From: Pampus argenteus
Lineage: Eukaryota > Chordata > Actinopteri > Scombriformes > Stromateidae
DNA: 64,000 nucleotides
Reading direction: 5' to 3'
Assembly: GCA_036937835.1 (NCBI GenBank)
Contig: CM072879.1
Span: 10,652,001-10,716,000, forward strand
Below, one piece after another: positions 12,301 through 25,295 of this stretch (position 1 is the first letter of the stretch; each line of letters starts with the position of its first letter). Both the position numbers and the translations under genes were made by a program. The notes under the pieces were generated by a model, which did not search any database, was not told the origin of the DNA, and saw nothing but the letters and a program-made list of their open reading frames with translations.

Positions 12301-12619
12301 TGTGATGTGTGTTTATGTGATGTGATGATCAGAATCAGATTTATTGGCAAGTAGCTAATCTCTAATAACGTGTCACCTAGATGAGATGTCAAGAGGTCAC
12401 GTTCTTGTTCTAAAATTAGTCATATGCGTAAGTTTGACTAAGTTAGTAAGTTCGGGGCATTAGATTATGCTTTTTGACGCAGCTTCAGATCATATCTTAT
12501 AACAACTGTGTAATGATTAGCTGTTGTTTAGAGGAGATTATCAGTAGATAACTTGTGTGTTTCACTAGACTCTTCATTAAAATATATATATATATAACAA
12601 TATTACCCACTTGTAATTT

Positions 12620-12740
12620 TCTACACTGTAGAAAATGTAATAAGTTGAGAAAAATCAACATTTTAGGGCTAAAATCTTTAATACAAAATTAAGTTTGACA
12701 ATTGAACTCAATTTTTTAAGTTGTTCCTACTTAAAATTTT
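12620..12740. repeat. Teleost repeat with ACTGTA-AAA ends and AAGTTGA words
   Basis: The block starts with acactgtagaaaatgtaa and carries taagttgag, ttgaactcaa and ttaagttgtt words. This pattern (cactgtaaaaa followed by aagttgagt repeats) is very common in fish genomes and probably comes from a small non-autonomous DNA element. Recognition is from memory, not from a search. Confidence 0.4.
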
Positions 12741-13739
12741 CACAGATAATAAATTTAAATATATTGGTGTACTTGCCTTTCACATTGTTGTACGTTACTT
12801 ACCCATATTTATAACTACAATACTTTTTTATTCTCAGTTATCAATACACGAGTATCTGGAAAAAAAAAGACTTTTAAAATGACTTTTTGTCCTCTCCATT
12901 GGTGGATGTAGGGAACAACAAGCACTCATGTTATCATTCTTTTTTTTAAATTTATTACTTCTATTAAGGTAGCCCTCCACATTTTAAAAATCAACTTCAT
13001 TTTACTAGTTTCAAGGAGTACTGCTTATCCTGTGATAAAAGTTGTATAATGTGCTCTGTGGTTGTGGAGAAGCTTTGTCTGAAGATGTTACTACATTTTT
13101 AATAGAAAGACTGCATTACGAAGAAGGGGACTTTGTAAACCATGCATTTTTATCAGGCAGTGAGGTCCAATAAACAGCACTATCATGTTGAAATATGGGA
13201 ATATTTATATTCTCAAATGTGAGTATTTCACGCTTTTTGACATTTTATGGACTAAATGATTAACCAGGATGAAATACAAGCTCAGGTTGTAATACAGCAG
13301 ACCTGAGTTTTTCCATTATTTCTTAGTTAGAAAGACACATATGTACATGTACAAAACAATATAGGACTTGTTGTGGAAATTTTTCCTCTCTGCTGCTGGT
13401 GAAGAATGAAATAGAGACTTCTGCCGGCCGATAAGGTTTTTTATTTTCTTTGCAAAGAAAAGATCAATCAACATGCTAGTGGTCAGGATGAAGAAAGACC
13501 ACGAACATGGGAAAACCTAAAGATTTATACTTGAAGAGACACCCCTTTCACACCCATTGGTCTGCTGTAGGAGTTGGCCCCTCCATGAAGTGGTTTCACC
13601 TTTTGGTCTATAACAAATATTGGCGCCGACCCCCCATTGGTGCACTTTACACCTGGACTTTCCTGCAGGATCTTGTATTTAGGTGCAAAGTTGGGTCTAG
13701 ATGTCACAATTTGGGGGGAAGTTGTGTGTCTCTAGGGGT

Positions 13740-13930
13740 TGAGGCAAAAATCTTAAATTTGCTATTACAGACCCAAGACAGAACTCTGAGGCACACCACA
13801 GGAAAGAGCAGCAGATTCAGAAATGAGACACAACCCACTGCCTCAGTCTTTCAATCAGGAATCTGTGATTCACAATGTCAAAAGCTGTGCAGGTACCTCG
13901 GGTTTGATAATCTCAAACTAATCGATAACT
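13740..13930. repeat. Dispersed fish repeat fragment
   Basis: The words gaactctgaggcacacca, ctcagtctttcaatcagga and gattcacaatgtcaaaagc belong to a repeat block I recognise from many fish genomes. It yields a spurious open frame (13507-13950). Class unknown. Confidence 0.4.
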
Positions 13931-13959
13931 GTGTAAATGGAGAAAGATGAGAGGGAGGA

Positions 13960-14290
13960 AAACCACAGGTTTAGGCAAGGGTGTGGGTGGCTTCCACATC
14001 ACTGCGTGGGAGTGGCAGCCAAAAGTCGACCTGGGGAAGCAGCTTAAGTTCCTAGAAACTATTGCAGTGACCACACTAAGGCCACATATTGATGGACAGT
14101 GATGGTGGGTGCAAAGTATCCCTATTGAGGTGGGCTGCAGAAGCTTTGCTGACCAGTCTTTCTACACGGCCCTCAAGCTCCTTGGCATCACAAGACTGCA
14201 CAGTAAAAATGCCATAAAACCACCACCAAGGCTGTTTCTTTCCCTCTGTCAATTGGGATTATTCACAGCGAATCAAACTGGAGAACTCCC
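13960..14290 (+). mobile_element. Decayed retroelement ORF, C-terminal fragment with internal deletion
   Basis: One frame (14016-14102) reads QPKVDLGKQLKFLETIAV and onward to a stop. A second frame (about 14115-14215) reads IPIEVGCRSFADQSFYTALK then LLGITRLHSKNAIK. Both parts match the C-terminal tail of long fish retroelement polyproteins, where a KQLKFPEHIAATTLRPD-type segment is followed, about 60 residues later, by PVEVGCRGFAGQSL. Here the intervening part is lost, the frame is broken and no intact enzyme remains. Family recognition is from memory. Confidence 0.5.
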
Positions 14291-16454
14291 TTGATACTGG
14301 ATGTGTTCTCTTGGGGATGTCTTAACAACAGCGTAACATCCACTTTTGGTCATGGAGGGTTTTGGTACTTTCAATGGACAATTTGAGAATAGCTCAGTGG
14401 TTGCAGGGTAGTGTCTGAGGTTGTTCCACTGCTGAGCAGCTAAAAAAAAAACACTTTAAATTTGAATGGTGGACATAAAAAGTTTTCACACAGAAAAAAA
14501 CATTTGTGCAGAAAAAAAAGAAATCATGAATTAAAAAAAACAACCCTAAGCATTCACCTAGCTGAATCTGGCAATAGCACTTTGTATGAATACCAAAAAG
14601 TACTGATGTAGTGCATATAGTAGGTTACAGTTTACAACAGGGTCAACCAATATGCGCAAATGTCATCTGATAAATTAGATCATTGTCTTCTTTGCCCGCA
14701 TACTCTTCCAGGTTTACCTCTTCTTCAACACCTCTTCTTTCACAGGTTCCCTCTTTCATCCTCACTCTCCTTTTTTCCTCTTACCGCAACATTGCCTTCC
14801 ATTTTTGTTGAAGACAGGTACACTCACCTGTTCCCTTTTTATAGTGCTTACGCCTGATTGGTGAGTTTATAATATAATGGTGAGTTTGACTCCCGCTATC
14901 TGATGTTTTCTTCTTTCTTTCATGGAAATGAATAATGTCATATGTAGTGTCCCCTTGCATTTGTTGCTGTGTTGGTTGTGTTTGTTTTGTTAGCTGTTGC
15001 TAATTAACCAGTCAACTGTTATCATGAGCATCACTGACAAACAAGCTACCTCTACTGGTTGTTTCCTGTTAAATTAGTTTGCAAGAAAGTAATTTGTCCC
15101 TCACAACCACCAACTGTAGGATTAATGAGCTACTTACTCCTCTACTGCCTGAACTGCATACAGTTTGACATACATGTCAAAATGTAATCATTATGCCATA
15201 TACAAAAAAACATACAATATGACTAAGATAATAAATTATTATTTCATTATATGAAATTTGTGTGAAATAATCCTCCAAAAGAATATACACAAACATTCAT
15301 TAACCATAAAAAACAAACTTGGAGATTTGTGATATGGATACAATTTACTATCATGGTTTATACAGATCTATTTACATTTTCTAGAAACTAGTTGAAAAAC
15401 CATTTATAGCAATAATGAAATGGGAATGTCTGCTTTTGGCTAATACGTGATCGTGACAAATCGGGACTTCACTACAGTAATGCAAAAATCCTAAAACCCC
15501 AATATTACCATAAAACAGTCCTGCTCATTGAGTATGTCACTTTTTTTCTCCCCTTTTTTTTTTTTTTTTTTTTACACGTTTCCCCTTTTTTTTCTCTCTC
15601 TCTTAAAAGAAAACCTATTTGTAACATTGTAAAAAAAAATGCAATAACCTTGCAGAGTACCAATCTGAAATTTAAATTTAAAGTAAAAACTAAGGATGAG
15701 TGGATGAGATTTTTTTATTATTTATATGAGTGAACAGTTTAGATGTATTCTTTGTCTGGACACTGATGAAACATGATCTGTTTTACATTTATTGAAAATA
15801 TTGTGTAGTTAATAGACTGAGTGCAGTATGTGAGCACTGGAAGCTCTCTATTCCCACATTCCCACAGGCGTCTCTCTCTCAACATCTGATTTTAACCCTT
15901 GTTTAATTTACACAAAAATTTAGTTGCACATATTTGCTTACATGCGCACCATAATACAGAAGCAATGCCCCTATGCCCCTAGTGGAAACCAGTAAAATAG
16001 CATATATTTGCCCCATAAGGCAAACATGAGAAAATGGCCCAGTCTGGTGGAAAATAGTAAAAACTACAATGTTGAAGCCCGGGCTCTAGACTGAAAGCCT
16101 GATATGCATCAATAGAATACATGATTTTAATGTTGTAATGGTTGTCGGATCAAAAATAGATGAACTTCCAAAATTTGAAAAAAATAAAAATAAAAAAAAT
16201 ACTCCACCTAGCCGAAATGATCAACAAGGTAAACGTGATTGCTGAAGAGGCTGGAAGAAAGCTCAAAATTCAGTTCAGACTGCAGTTCATCTGGGCTGCT
16301 GCTAGATGGCAAACTCGCAGCACAATGACGTGTTAAGTGACAGTTCAGTAAAAAATGCTCATAACAGTATCAGCACTTTCATGATGTGAGCCCTTCTTCC
16401 TCTTTTATACATGACCTTATCTGGCATATTGTTTAGTTATGCCAAGCTCACTTT

Positions 16455-16690
16455 AATATGGCCTTCCTCTCCTTGATTTCCTTTTGATTCATCTCCATCC
16501 TCTTGACTGCTCTCCAATCTCTTTCTCACTGCCCTGCTGGTGTCTCTCCCCTTTCCCATTTCTCTCTTCACTCTCCACTTGTCCTCCTCATCCCCTTCCC
16601 TTTGTGCTTTTTTTATTAGGCCACTCTTTTTTTTTTTTTACCTCTTCTCCTCTCTTTCCCTTCCTCTTTTTCTTCTTCTCCATCTTCCAT
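16455..16690 (+). repeat. Long polypyrimidine tract
   Basis: About 235 bases are strongly biased to C and T on the plus strand (ctcctc, cttccc and a T-run at 16627-16639), interrupted by few purines. Open frames rich in S, L, P and F across it are composition artefacts. Such tracts can form triplex DNA, but nothing here proves that. Confidence 0.6.
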
Positions 16691-17513
16691 GGATGGAGAG
16701 GTCCATAAGAGACGAGAGGAATTGTATACCCACTCAGTTCGCCACAGGCACTCTTCAATATTTAATCAAGAGTGCATTTGTTTGAAGAGAGCTCTGAATA
16801 TGTGTGTGAGTCAGTGATAAAGAGAGATGTCTGACCATGTGTGTGTGGATACAGTATTTGTATGCATGAGAGAGGCACAAAGTAAGATAGGACTGTGTGT
16901 ATTTGTGCTTGTGGTGACAGTTTTGGTGATTGGTTTACTATCTCTTTCTCCCTGCTTCGGGCTTCTTGTGCTTTCTTTTCCCCATCTCTTCCTTTTCTAT
17001 ACTTTCCCCTCCCCCAATAATCCATTCTTCTCCCTGTGCATCATCATGTAAACCTGCTGTACTGTATGGTACTGTATGCACTGCCATGTAGGGCTCATTC
17101 ATTCAAATGCTGTACTATCAGGTTAATTTGATTTTGCTGTGTGTGCATATGTGACTCTGTGTGCGTGTATGTCAGCGGCTGGTCCCTGTGGTCCTCAGGG
17201 ACTGCAGAGCAGCACATTTCATCATCCTCCACACTCGGCACAAGAAAGCCCAAAGTCCCCTTCTCTTCTTTTGCTTCTTCAGCAATTCAGTGCTTTCCTT
17301 ATTTCTTCAGGCGGCTGCTGGTGCTAAGTACAAAATTGGCTGCTTTTTTAGACTTGATGTAGAGCTATTGGTGTGTTGTATGCTTCACTGAAGTCTTTCA
17401 AAAAGTAGGTTCTGGGCTGTGGAGAGAGAAGTATTGTTGACCTTGTCCAGCTTTGTCCACGTGTGACAAAAGTACACCGTTTTGCAGGAATCATATTCAT
17501 CATTTCTTTTGTT

Positions 17514-17516
<3 letters not shown>

Positions 17517-17564
<48 letters not shown>

Positions 17565-17574
17565 GTGTGCGTGC
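17517..17574 (+). repeat. (GT)n microsatellite
   Basis: About 58 bases of nearly perfect GT dinucleotides, with GC interruptions at the 3' end. Confidence 0.95.
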
Positions 17575-20369
17575 GCTCTAAATAGTAATATCTCCTCCTC
17601 CCAGCTGACTGTAGTTTCACAGCTTCAGCGCAGTCCACCAAATCTTAGGCGGCAGCAATTTATACAATGATCTGAAAAGGGACTGATGACCTCAGCTTCT
17701 CTGTAATTGTGTTTAGCTCTCATGTAGCACTTTGGCAGATTATGGCACCCATGAAACCAGAAGTTAGATTTTTTTTTTTCTTTTGCTGAGTAGATCACAA
17801 ACAAAAACAATTACAATCAAGCCTCCTTTACTAACTAATGTGATATATAAATGCAGCTTGTCATTCACCAGCTCTGCAGTGTGTCAAGAAAGTATGCAAC
17901 GTCAATGCACAAACTTAGACCTGAATGTCAGCTAAAAGATCGGAAATTAAAGTGAAATAAATATTCACAATATTTAATCTCAAGAGCTCCAATGTCAACA
18001 GCTTTTCTCTTCACTTTCCCAACACACTGACTAAAATTTCTAATTCTCGCAGCAGGGTGTACTGTACTGTAGATCTATTCTTCATCGATGTTAAAAAGCT
18101 TACTTTCCTACTTATTAATTCAAAGGGATAACATGTTGAGTTGAGAACACATATTTTCAATGTGTTCCCAAGATATGAAAAAACACAAAAACATGTAGCT
18201 CACAATTGAACAGTAGAATCTTAAAACCAAAACAACAGTGCAAACTAAACCAAAAAATAGCTGTTTTGGGTATGGAAAATTGTAATCTGTGAACACAGAT
18301 ATGCAGGAGCATGCCCATTAAGGATGTATCTCTGTTGAGAGATGACTGCATTATAAGTCATAAGAGATGATTTAATTATAAGTTTAAAGCCTGGGAAACT
18401 GTGTTACCCTCAATAGATCAGTTTTTACAGTCATTCAAGGGAAAACAGCTTTGTTGTGTTTAATGCTACTCTCAAAGTGAACACAGGGCAGACAGAGTTA
18501 AATGGTCTGTAGTAAACCCTGCAACCTACTAATGCATCTTTACCTTGATCCTGTATGGATTTATGGGTTTTGTTAGGGTGTAATGTCCAGTATTGTCATA
18601 GGATTGTTGTCTGTGTTGTTGTTCTTTTCCCGCATTTGAGTCTGGAGCCAGTGCCCAACTTGGCTTTAATATGTGAATAAATTAAATGTTACAGCAAACT
18701 TTTGAATAAAACTAAAATAAACTGCCAAGCAGCATGTATGGTGGCAAATTACTTCTCTGACAGCGATGGTGTTGGTATAATCTGAGTCCCTGAAAGCGGC
18801 CAATTATCCCAGATTACAAGTCCTATCAGGAAAGTGGACTCGACATCTGAGTTATACAACTGAAGCCACTGCACTCAAGCTGAACTCTACTCCACTTTAT
18901 GTCCTGCTCGGATCTTCTTACATGTACTAAATTCAATTAATTCTCTTTCATATCATATTCAGTTAAATTCTTTTATCAAATTTCAAGTATTTTTTTTTTG
19001 CTCATTTTCAAGTCCTACAGCAAATGTCCTCTTGTCTCATGACTTCTTTGCTGCAAATACATGGCATGTTGCATTTAAAAAAAGGCAACAAAATATAGTA
19101 TACATAATTTGTTGTTAGATTCAGATTAAGAATAAGAAAAGAATATATACATGGGCTGGCACTTTTCCTTTTATCAACAAATCTCATGCAGACCCAAACC
19201 AACAATGAACTGTGCGTGTTTCTAAAATCTGATATATGTTATTCCTCTGGACTGTAGACCTTTGTTGTTGTCCAAAAACTATTAAAAACACACCACTGTG
19301 CCAGACTGCTGCACTGGGTGACATGTTCCTTTTGACTTCCTTTTAGAAACATCTCCAAAGACTAATAACAGACGTTATGAATTCAGTCTCCAGAGAGTAG
19401 TTCTGTGTACGGCAGATCCTGCCCAGCTAACTGCATTGTTAATTTCTTAAAGAACTTCAGTACAGATTGCTAGAAAGTACATATCTCTCAACTTGTTTTG
19501 TATGACAAAATACATCTAAATCTAAAATAATATAAAGTCCTTTTTTTGATTTGGTTCCTGTTGTAAAAGCTGAGCAATGTCATAAGGCGATAAATCTTTG
19601 TTTGGACTGGAAAAGACAATTGAAGTTAGTTCACTGAAAGGACATCCTTGAAATAAAGGACTCAAACATTCAAATGTGCAACAAGTGACTGTAAAAACAA
19701 TTGGATGTTCCTACAGAAAATTACAAGGAGCATATTGACAGCTAAAATAATATAGATCAACTTTTATATACAAATTGTATTATATAAACAGATTAGTTTT
19801 AGCTTAGCTTTCATGTATGAGTATTTTGCAACCCTGCCAATTCAATTGTGTCTCATCTCCAACAACACACAGTCAGAGCTGTTCAGGATTGAGATCTTCT
19901 CATGTTTCAGCTCACCTGTCTTCTGCCTCAGGTTAAACTTGAATGTAAAGCTCACTGCATTCACAGGTTGTCAGGACAAAATACAGCTCGAAAACCTGAA
20001 AAATTGGCCTCGTGAATGCAGGCTACCCCATGCACCCACACCCAGATAGGCTGCTCTTTGTTTACCTATGGAAATTTGAGCCAGGTACTGTGGTGACGTC
20101 TCTCCACGCCACCTCCCCCAAAGACTTGTGTTGTCATTCATATTACAATTGCAGATTAAAAGATACATAAACATTACCATGACACGGACAAGTCAAATGC
20201 GCCAGTAACTGTGAAAATGTGATGAATTTTAAATGAAGCTACGTTGCGCTTTTACTTTGTCACACTGGTCAGAGAATTAAAGGTGGAAGTGATGTAATGT
20301 TTCTATGCACCTGGACCCCACCTCCCCGCCCAGCTATCCGTCCACTTCAACCTGATAATAACACAGAAT

Positions 20370-20615
20370 AGGACGCGCATGCCATTTGGGTGGAGCAGCA
20401 GCGTCGCGTGCTGCGGGATACATTCAGTAGGTGGATAACGTTGCGCGTGGATCGGCTGCAGATGCTGGTCGCTGAGTGTGAGCGCGAGGGAGGGGGAAAT
20501 GGCGAACTGACGCGGGCGGCGATGCGCCCTGTGAGGATACAGTAGTAGTCGCCAGGAGCTGAGGGACGGACTGGCAGGCGGCAGCTCGACGAAAGACAGG
20601 AGAAGGAGAGCAACG
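20370..20615 (+). promoter_or_regulatory. RAPGEF5: RAPGEF5 CpG-rich promoter and 5' UTR
   Basis: Base composition switches to GC- and CpG-rich (gcgtcgcgtgctgcggg, cgcgtggatcgg, gacgcgggcggcg) for about 400 bases around exon 1, unlike the AT-rich flanks. This is the look of a CpG-island promoter. The open frame on the opposite strand here is a composition shadow. Confidence 0.6.
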
Positions 20616-23600
20616 ATGGAGGACTCTGAGACCGCAGAGGACGGCTTACTCGCGGGCTTGCGGTGGAACCGGAGCGCACGGGACCAGGCTCAGCTCAAGC
20701 ACAAAATCCGGGACCTACCGGGGTTACTGAAGCACGGGCTGCACCTGCGGAAGAAGAGCGTGAGTATTTCGAACAAACCGACAGCTGACTGACTCTCCGT
20801 CCTTCTGTGTTTGATGTTTGATGAACGTTAGCAACGGCTGACGGTTTTATCTTTCCAACCGCCCGTTTTCTCCATACCGTTTTAGAGTGAGGCTGTTTCG
20901 TAACCCCGTCACGACTCAGGTGTCTTCATTTTGTTACAAGCATTACTGTCGCAGAGGCATCGCGTGCGCGCGCGCGTGTGAGTACGCTATATCCATAATA
21001 ACCAGAATTTGGACACCATACCTTCACACTCCGGTAGTCAAGGCAACACACCACCACACACACACCTTACAGAGACTATACACACACTTTTAGACTACAG
21101 TGTGCAGCGACACACAGATTTCTGCAATTATCAATTATTTAATTATTAATCATTTAATCATCGGTTGATGTGTTTTCTTTCAAATAAATGATTGATCATT
21201 AGTCCATACAAAATGTGAAAAATGCCCATCACAAGTTGTGAAAGTGCACTGTAACGTCTTCAAATGCCTCCTTCAAACAACCATCCACAACTCATTCAAT
21301 TTAAAATTATATAAAACCAAGAAAAGCAGAAAATCTTCACATCTGAGAAGCTGCGTTATCAAAGAATTAGATATAGAATAGAAAAATATGAAATTTAGCT
21401 TGATTAAGTGATTTTGCAAGTTGTTCAGCTAATTGATTAATGGACTGATTGTTGTTCTGTAGTAAATAAACTGCCTATCAATAAACTACATTTTATTAAT
21501 ATGTCAGTTTAACATATGTTAATGGGGGAAAATTTGTATATCAACCATCAGAAATGTGACGATTGATAAACTAAGCAATGTGTGTGACTCGGAGTGCCCT
21601 GATGTGGAAGGAACATACCTGACAAACCACATAGCCACTCCAAATGTCAGCTCCACTCATCTTCATCATCGGTAGCAGCCAGAAGAAAATGTGTCCCTGT
21701 TTCTCTCTGTGGGGATCAAAGACAAGAGTGGCGGGACTTCCAGTCCCACTAGGGCCAAATGTGCTTAAAAATACAGATTTGTAGTGTAACAGTCACCTGG
21801 ACGAAGGAGATGAACGGTCTGTCATGTTATTTATTTTAAGTGATGTTTAAACGACCTACAGTTTGAGGACAGTATGTATTCCTACTGCCTCTCTGATTAA
21901 TATGAATACATTCGTGTGTAACAAATCAACTCCAGTAAATCCTATAATACATTTCAGAACAGAATATGCAAAAGAGACCAAGAAACATGATTATAATGAA
22001 AGCATAAAGCATACTATGGATGACTGAAGTACATATTCAGTGAGAGACGTGCAGTATTTTTATTTAGGCAGGTAGATGTGTCAAAATGATGTAGCTACAC
22101 CGATCACATCAGCAGCTGGATTACACTCAAAATAGACTGTAGCATGTACTGTTTTTGTTCATTGAAGTGTAAGAAGACTGAGTAGATGGAGAAATATGTC
22201 ATGATTATTTTCCCTCTTTCCCTCCCATCTGATCTCTTCATGTAGCTCAGTGCCTGTGTGCTTGTGTGCATGTGTTGCTGAGTGTGATGAGGCGTGGGTA
22301 AGTAGTGTAAAGGTATGGCTGTTCTGCGCAGACCGCTTGTCTCTAGACACTGGCAGTTGACTACGCTTCACCTGGCACACATACACACACATGTGTAATA
22401 ATATATACATTTTCCAAAAAAGAGGTTAGCAAGGAACTGCCCTGAATTGTTTTTGCACTGCATTGCAAAACGGCACTAAAATATAATTAAATAGAAATGC
22501 CTGGAATGTCTTGAACAATTGTTTATTTTTGTTGTCCTGCAAATAGATTAAAAAAAAACCCATCAGACATAAGCAGTTTTTTCACATTACCTCATGTGCT
22601 TCTTTGATGTTTGCAGACAGCTTATCAAGTGAATGGCAACTGTTTTGCACAGAGCCATCTGGTCTCAGCCTGCAGCAGCCTCACCTTGGGCAATCCTGTC
22701 TTACATTAATCTCTGTTATAACTTGCACTGGTATTCAATTATTAGTCCTTTATTGACTACAGTATGACATGAGCAGAAAGATTTGCTCAAAGGCAGGGCT
22801 GGAGTTTCATCACTTTAGGGGCAAGGCCACTTAGCCGTTGGTGGCACACCAAATTCCAGGGCGTTATTTCCACAGGAATAATGAATTTAACTTTGAAGTT
22901 AAGGATGATTTTATTTCAATATATTATGTAACTATGTAAATTATCAATATTTTCAGAGTCAGAAGTTCATACATGCTCAGCCATGGATAAATCATAGTCA
23001 CTGGATTCGTTTGAAGATGGGTTTTTTTTTCATACCAGGCTTGAAATTGAAACCCACCACTGTATATGTGTACAGCACAACACTTAATGTTGAACCAATA
23101 CGAAGTCAGAATCTCAACAAAGACACTAGTGTCTAAAATATTGACAGGAAAGAGGCCGAAGAGAAAATGATAAAAAATCAACTGGGGCAGTGCGGGTGGG
23201 GCATCAAGGCCACTGTGGCCAAAGTACATATTTTTTGAGGGGCATAAGGCCAAACTGAAGAGGCACAGCTCAGTTTCACAGTTTCAGCTCAGTCTTGTGT
23301 CTGATTTGAGATCAACCAGCCAAATTTGTGGCAAGAAACAGGGCAAGATAGATACTCCCGGAGCCAATTGGTAGACTGGTAGTGTTTTGTGCTGTTACTC
23401 AGCAGTTACTGCAGGATCCAACTGACTCCTCTGAAAGTAGTTTGACTTTGGAGTTTTGGTTGTATTTTGTTGCTAACGCCAACAGACAGAAACCCATTTA
23501 TGTATGACAATGTAGAACACGAAGCATTGCTCAGTGATTAAAAGAGAACCAGAGAAATCGACTCTCTGTAAACTAACTCAGTCAGTGGTCAGCAATGGCA

Positions 23601-25259
23601 TAATATATGTTGTGTATATTGCTATGATTCATGTTCAAGATACCATATTTGCTTTTGCACATGAATACCAAGAACATGGAGTTTCTTCATTTTAAAGCTG
23701 CTATGATAGTTGACCAATCAAAAAGTTAATCATTTATTTTGATAATTAAATAATTGTTAAAATGATTTTTAACAAATATGCCAAAACAACTTGTCATTTA
23801 GGCTGTGAAATGAGACGAGGAAACGCCAATGATGTAAACTTTATGATCACTGTCTCAGAGGAAAGTTGATGATATTCCTCAGAAGATGATCTAATATCTG
23901 TCTTATAGACGAAGCACAATAGTGGTTTGTGATGTGTTTTTATGTCTGCCAGCTATATTTCACATCCATAACCGAATTATATGTTAATATAGGAAAGATG
24001 AAAGTGTATACGAGGGGGTGGAGAGAGACTTAAACACACTTTATACTCATAGACTGTATAGAAACACACACTTTTATCACTACAACCCTCATGCTTTACT
24101 GTAACAACAGATTCATATGATTAAAAGTATAACTACTTTGACAAAGAGTATCCAACATATGGCAATTTGTTCAATCCTTCATAAAAAAGAAGACCAAATC
24201 CCAGAAAATACATTTGAGCATCAGGAACAAGGGAATTTTGTCATTTTGAGCTTCAATAGTAGCATGGCTCTAGGCTCTAGGGACGGCAGTTTCATTGAGT
24301 CTACTGCTTGTGTACAGACTGGAATATTTCAACATCTATTGGATGGATTGCCATGAAATTTTGTACAGACATTGACTGACTGATGACCCCCAGACATTTC
24401 CTCTAGTGCCACCATGAGTTGGACATTACGTTTGGTTTTAAGTGACAGATGTCAACTACTAGCTAGGATACATTTGGAAAAACTGGTGATTCTCTGACTT
24501 TTGACTTTTTTCCCATCAAACTCAACTGACTTTGTGTTTAATGCTAATTAGCAACTGTTAAAACAGGCTAAAGTAAGAGGTTGAACCTGGGTAATATTAG
24601 CATGTTTGATGTATGTAGCATGTCACTGTGAGCATGTAAGCATGCTGATATTAGCTCAAAGCACCGCTGTGCTTAAGTGCAGTATCACATAAATGCTAGC
24701 ATGCAGGCATGCAAATACTGCTGATCAAATCATTGATTAATGCTTTAGTTTGAAAAAAAAACTAGGCTTATATATCACTGTACATAAGCGGTAGTGAGGA
24801 AATAGTCACATGTGGCAGCAGATAGGCATGGACTAGTAGGTGGGTTTGTTACCAGCTTTACTTTGCATGTGTGTGAGTGCATTTGTGGGACAATTGAGCT
24901 GTAGCTGCTTTGATGTCTCCATTTTGACTTCCTTGTATGACGAATCTGTGGAGGAGTCGACAGGAGCTTAGTTTGTGTGTGTGTGTGTGTGTGTGTGCGC
25001 AAGAGGGGGCTTGCCAAGCATACCGTGCTATAGCTCTTCACTGTGCTCAGCAATCTAATCTGAGAGTAATCCATTTCTTGCAGATAATGACCCTGCTCTC
25101 TTTCTCCCTCTCTCTCTGTATACACACTTTGAAGTCATCACACAGATAAGCGTGTCAGCATGTGCTCTCTCTTTATAGCCCTCATTCCTCTTCTCTTCTC
25201 CTCTCTTGTGTCACTCTTGTTTTGCCTGCGGTGTACTGACAGCAATGAGCTATATTCCG

Positions 25260-25295
<36 letters not shown>

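Larger units (their letters stand above)
12301..20369. other. Intergenic region between IL6 and RAPGEF5 (divergent)
   Basis: About 8 kb without a recognisable gene. It contains a repeat at 12620-12740, a decayed retroelement island near 13370-14290, a poly-T run at 15549-15573, a pyrimidine tract at 16455-16690 and a GT microsatellite at 17517-17574. No STEAP-like exon was found, although STEAP1B occupies this interval in human. The rest is AT-rich sequence in which I see nothing. Confidence 0.6.

Noticed and set aside
13507..13950. 147-codon open frame
   Set aside because: It spans recognisable dispersed repeat words and has no protein family match; treated as repeat-derived.
20347..20679. 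110-codon minus-strand frame over RAPGEF5 exon 1
   Set aside because: It is the antisense shadow of the CpG-rich first exon.
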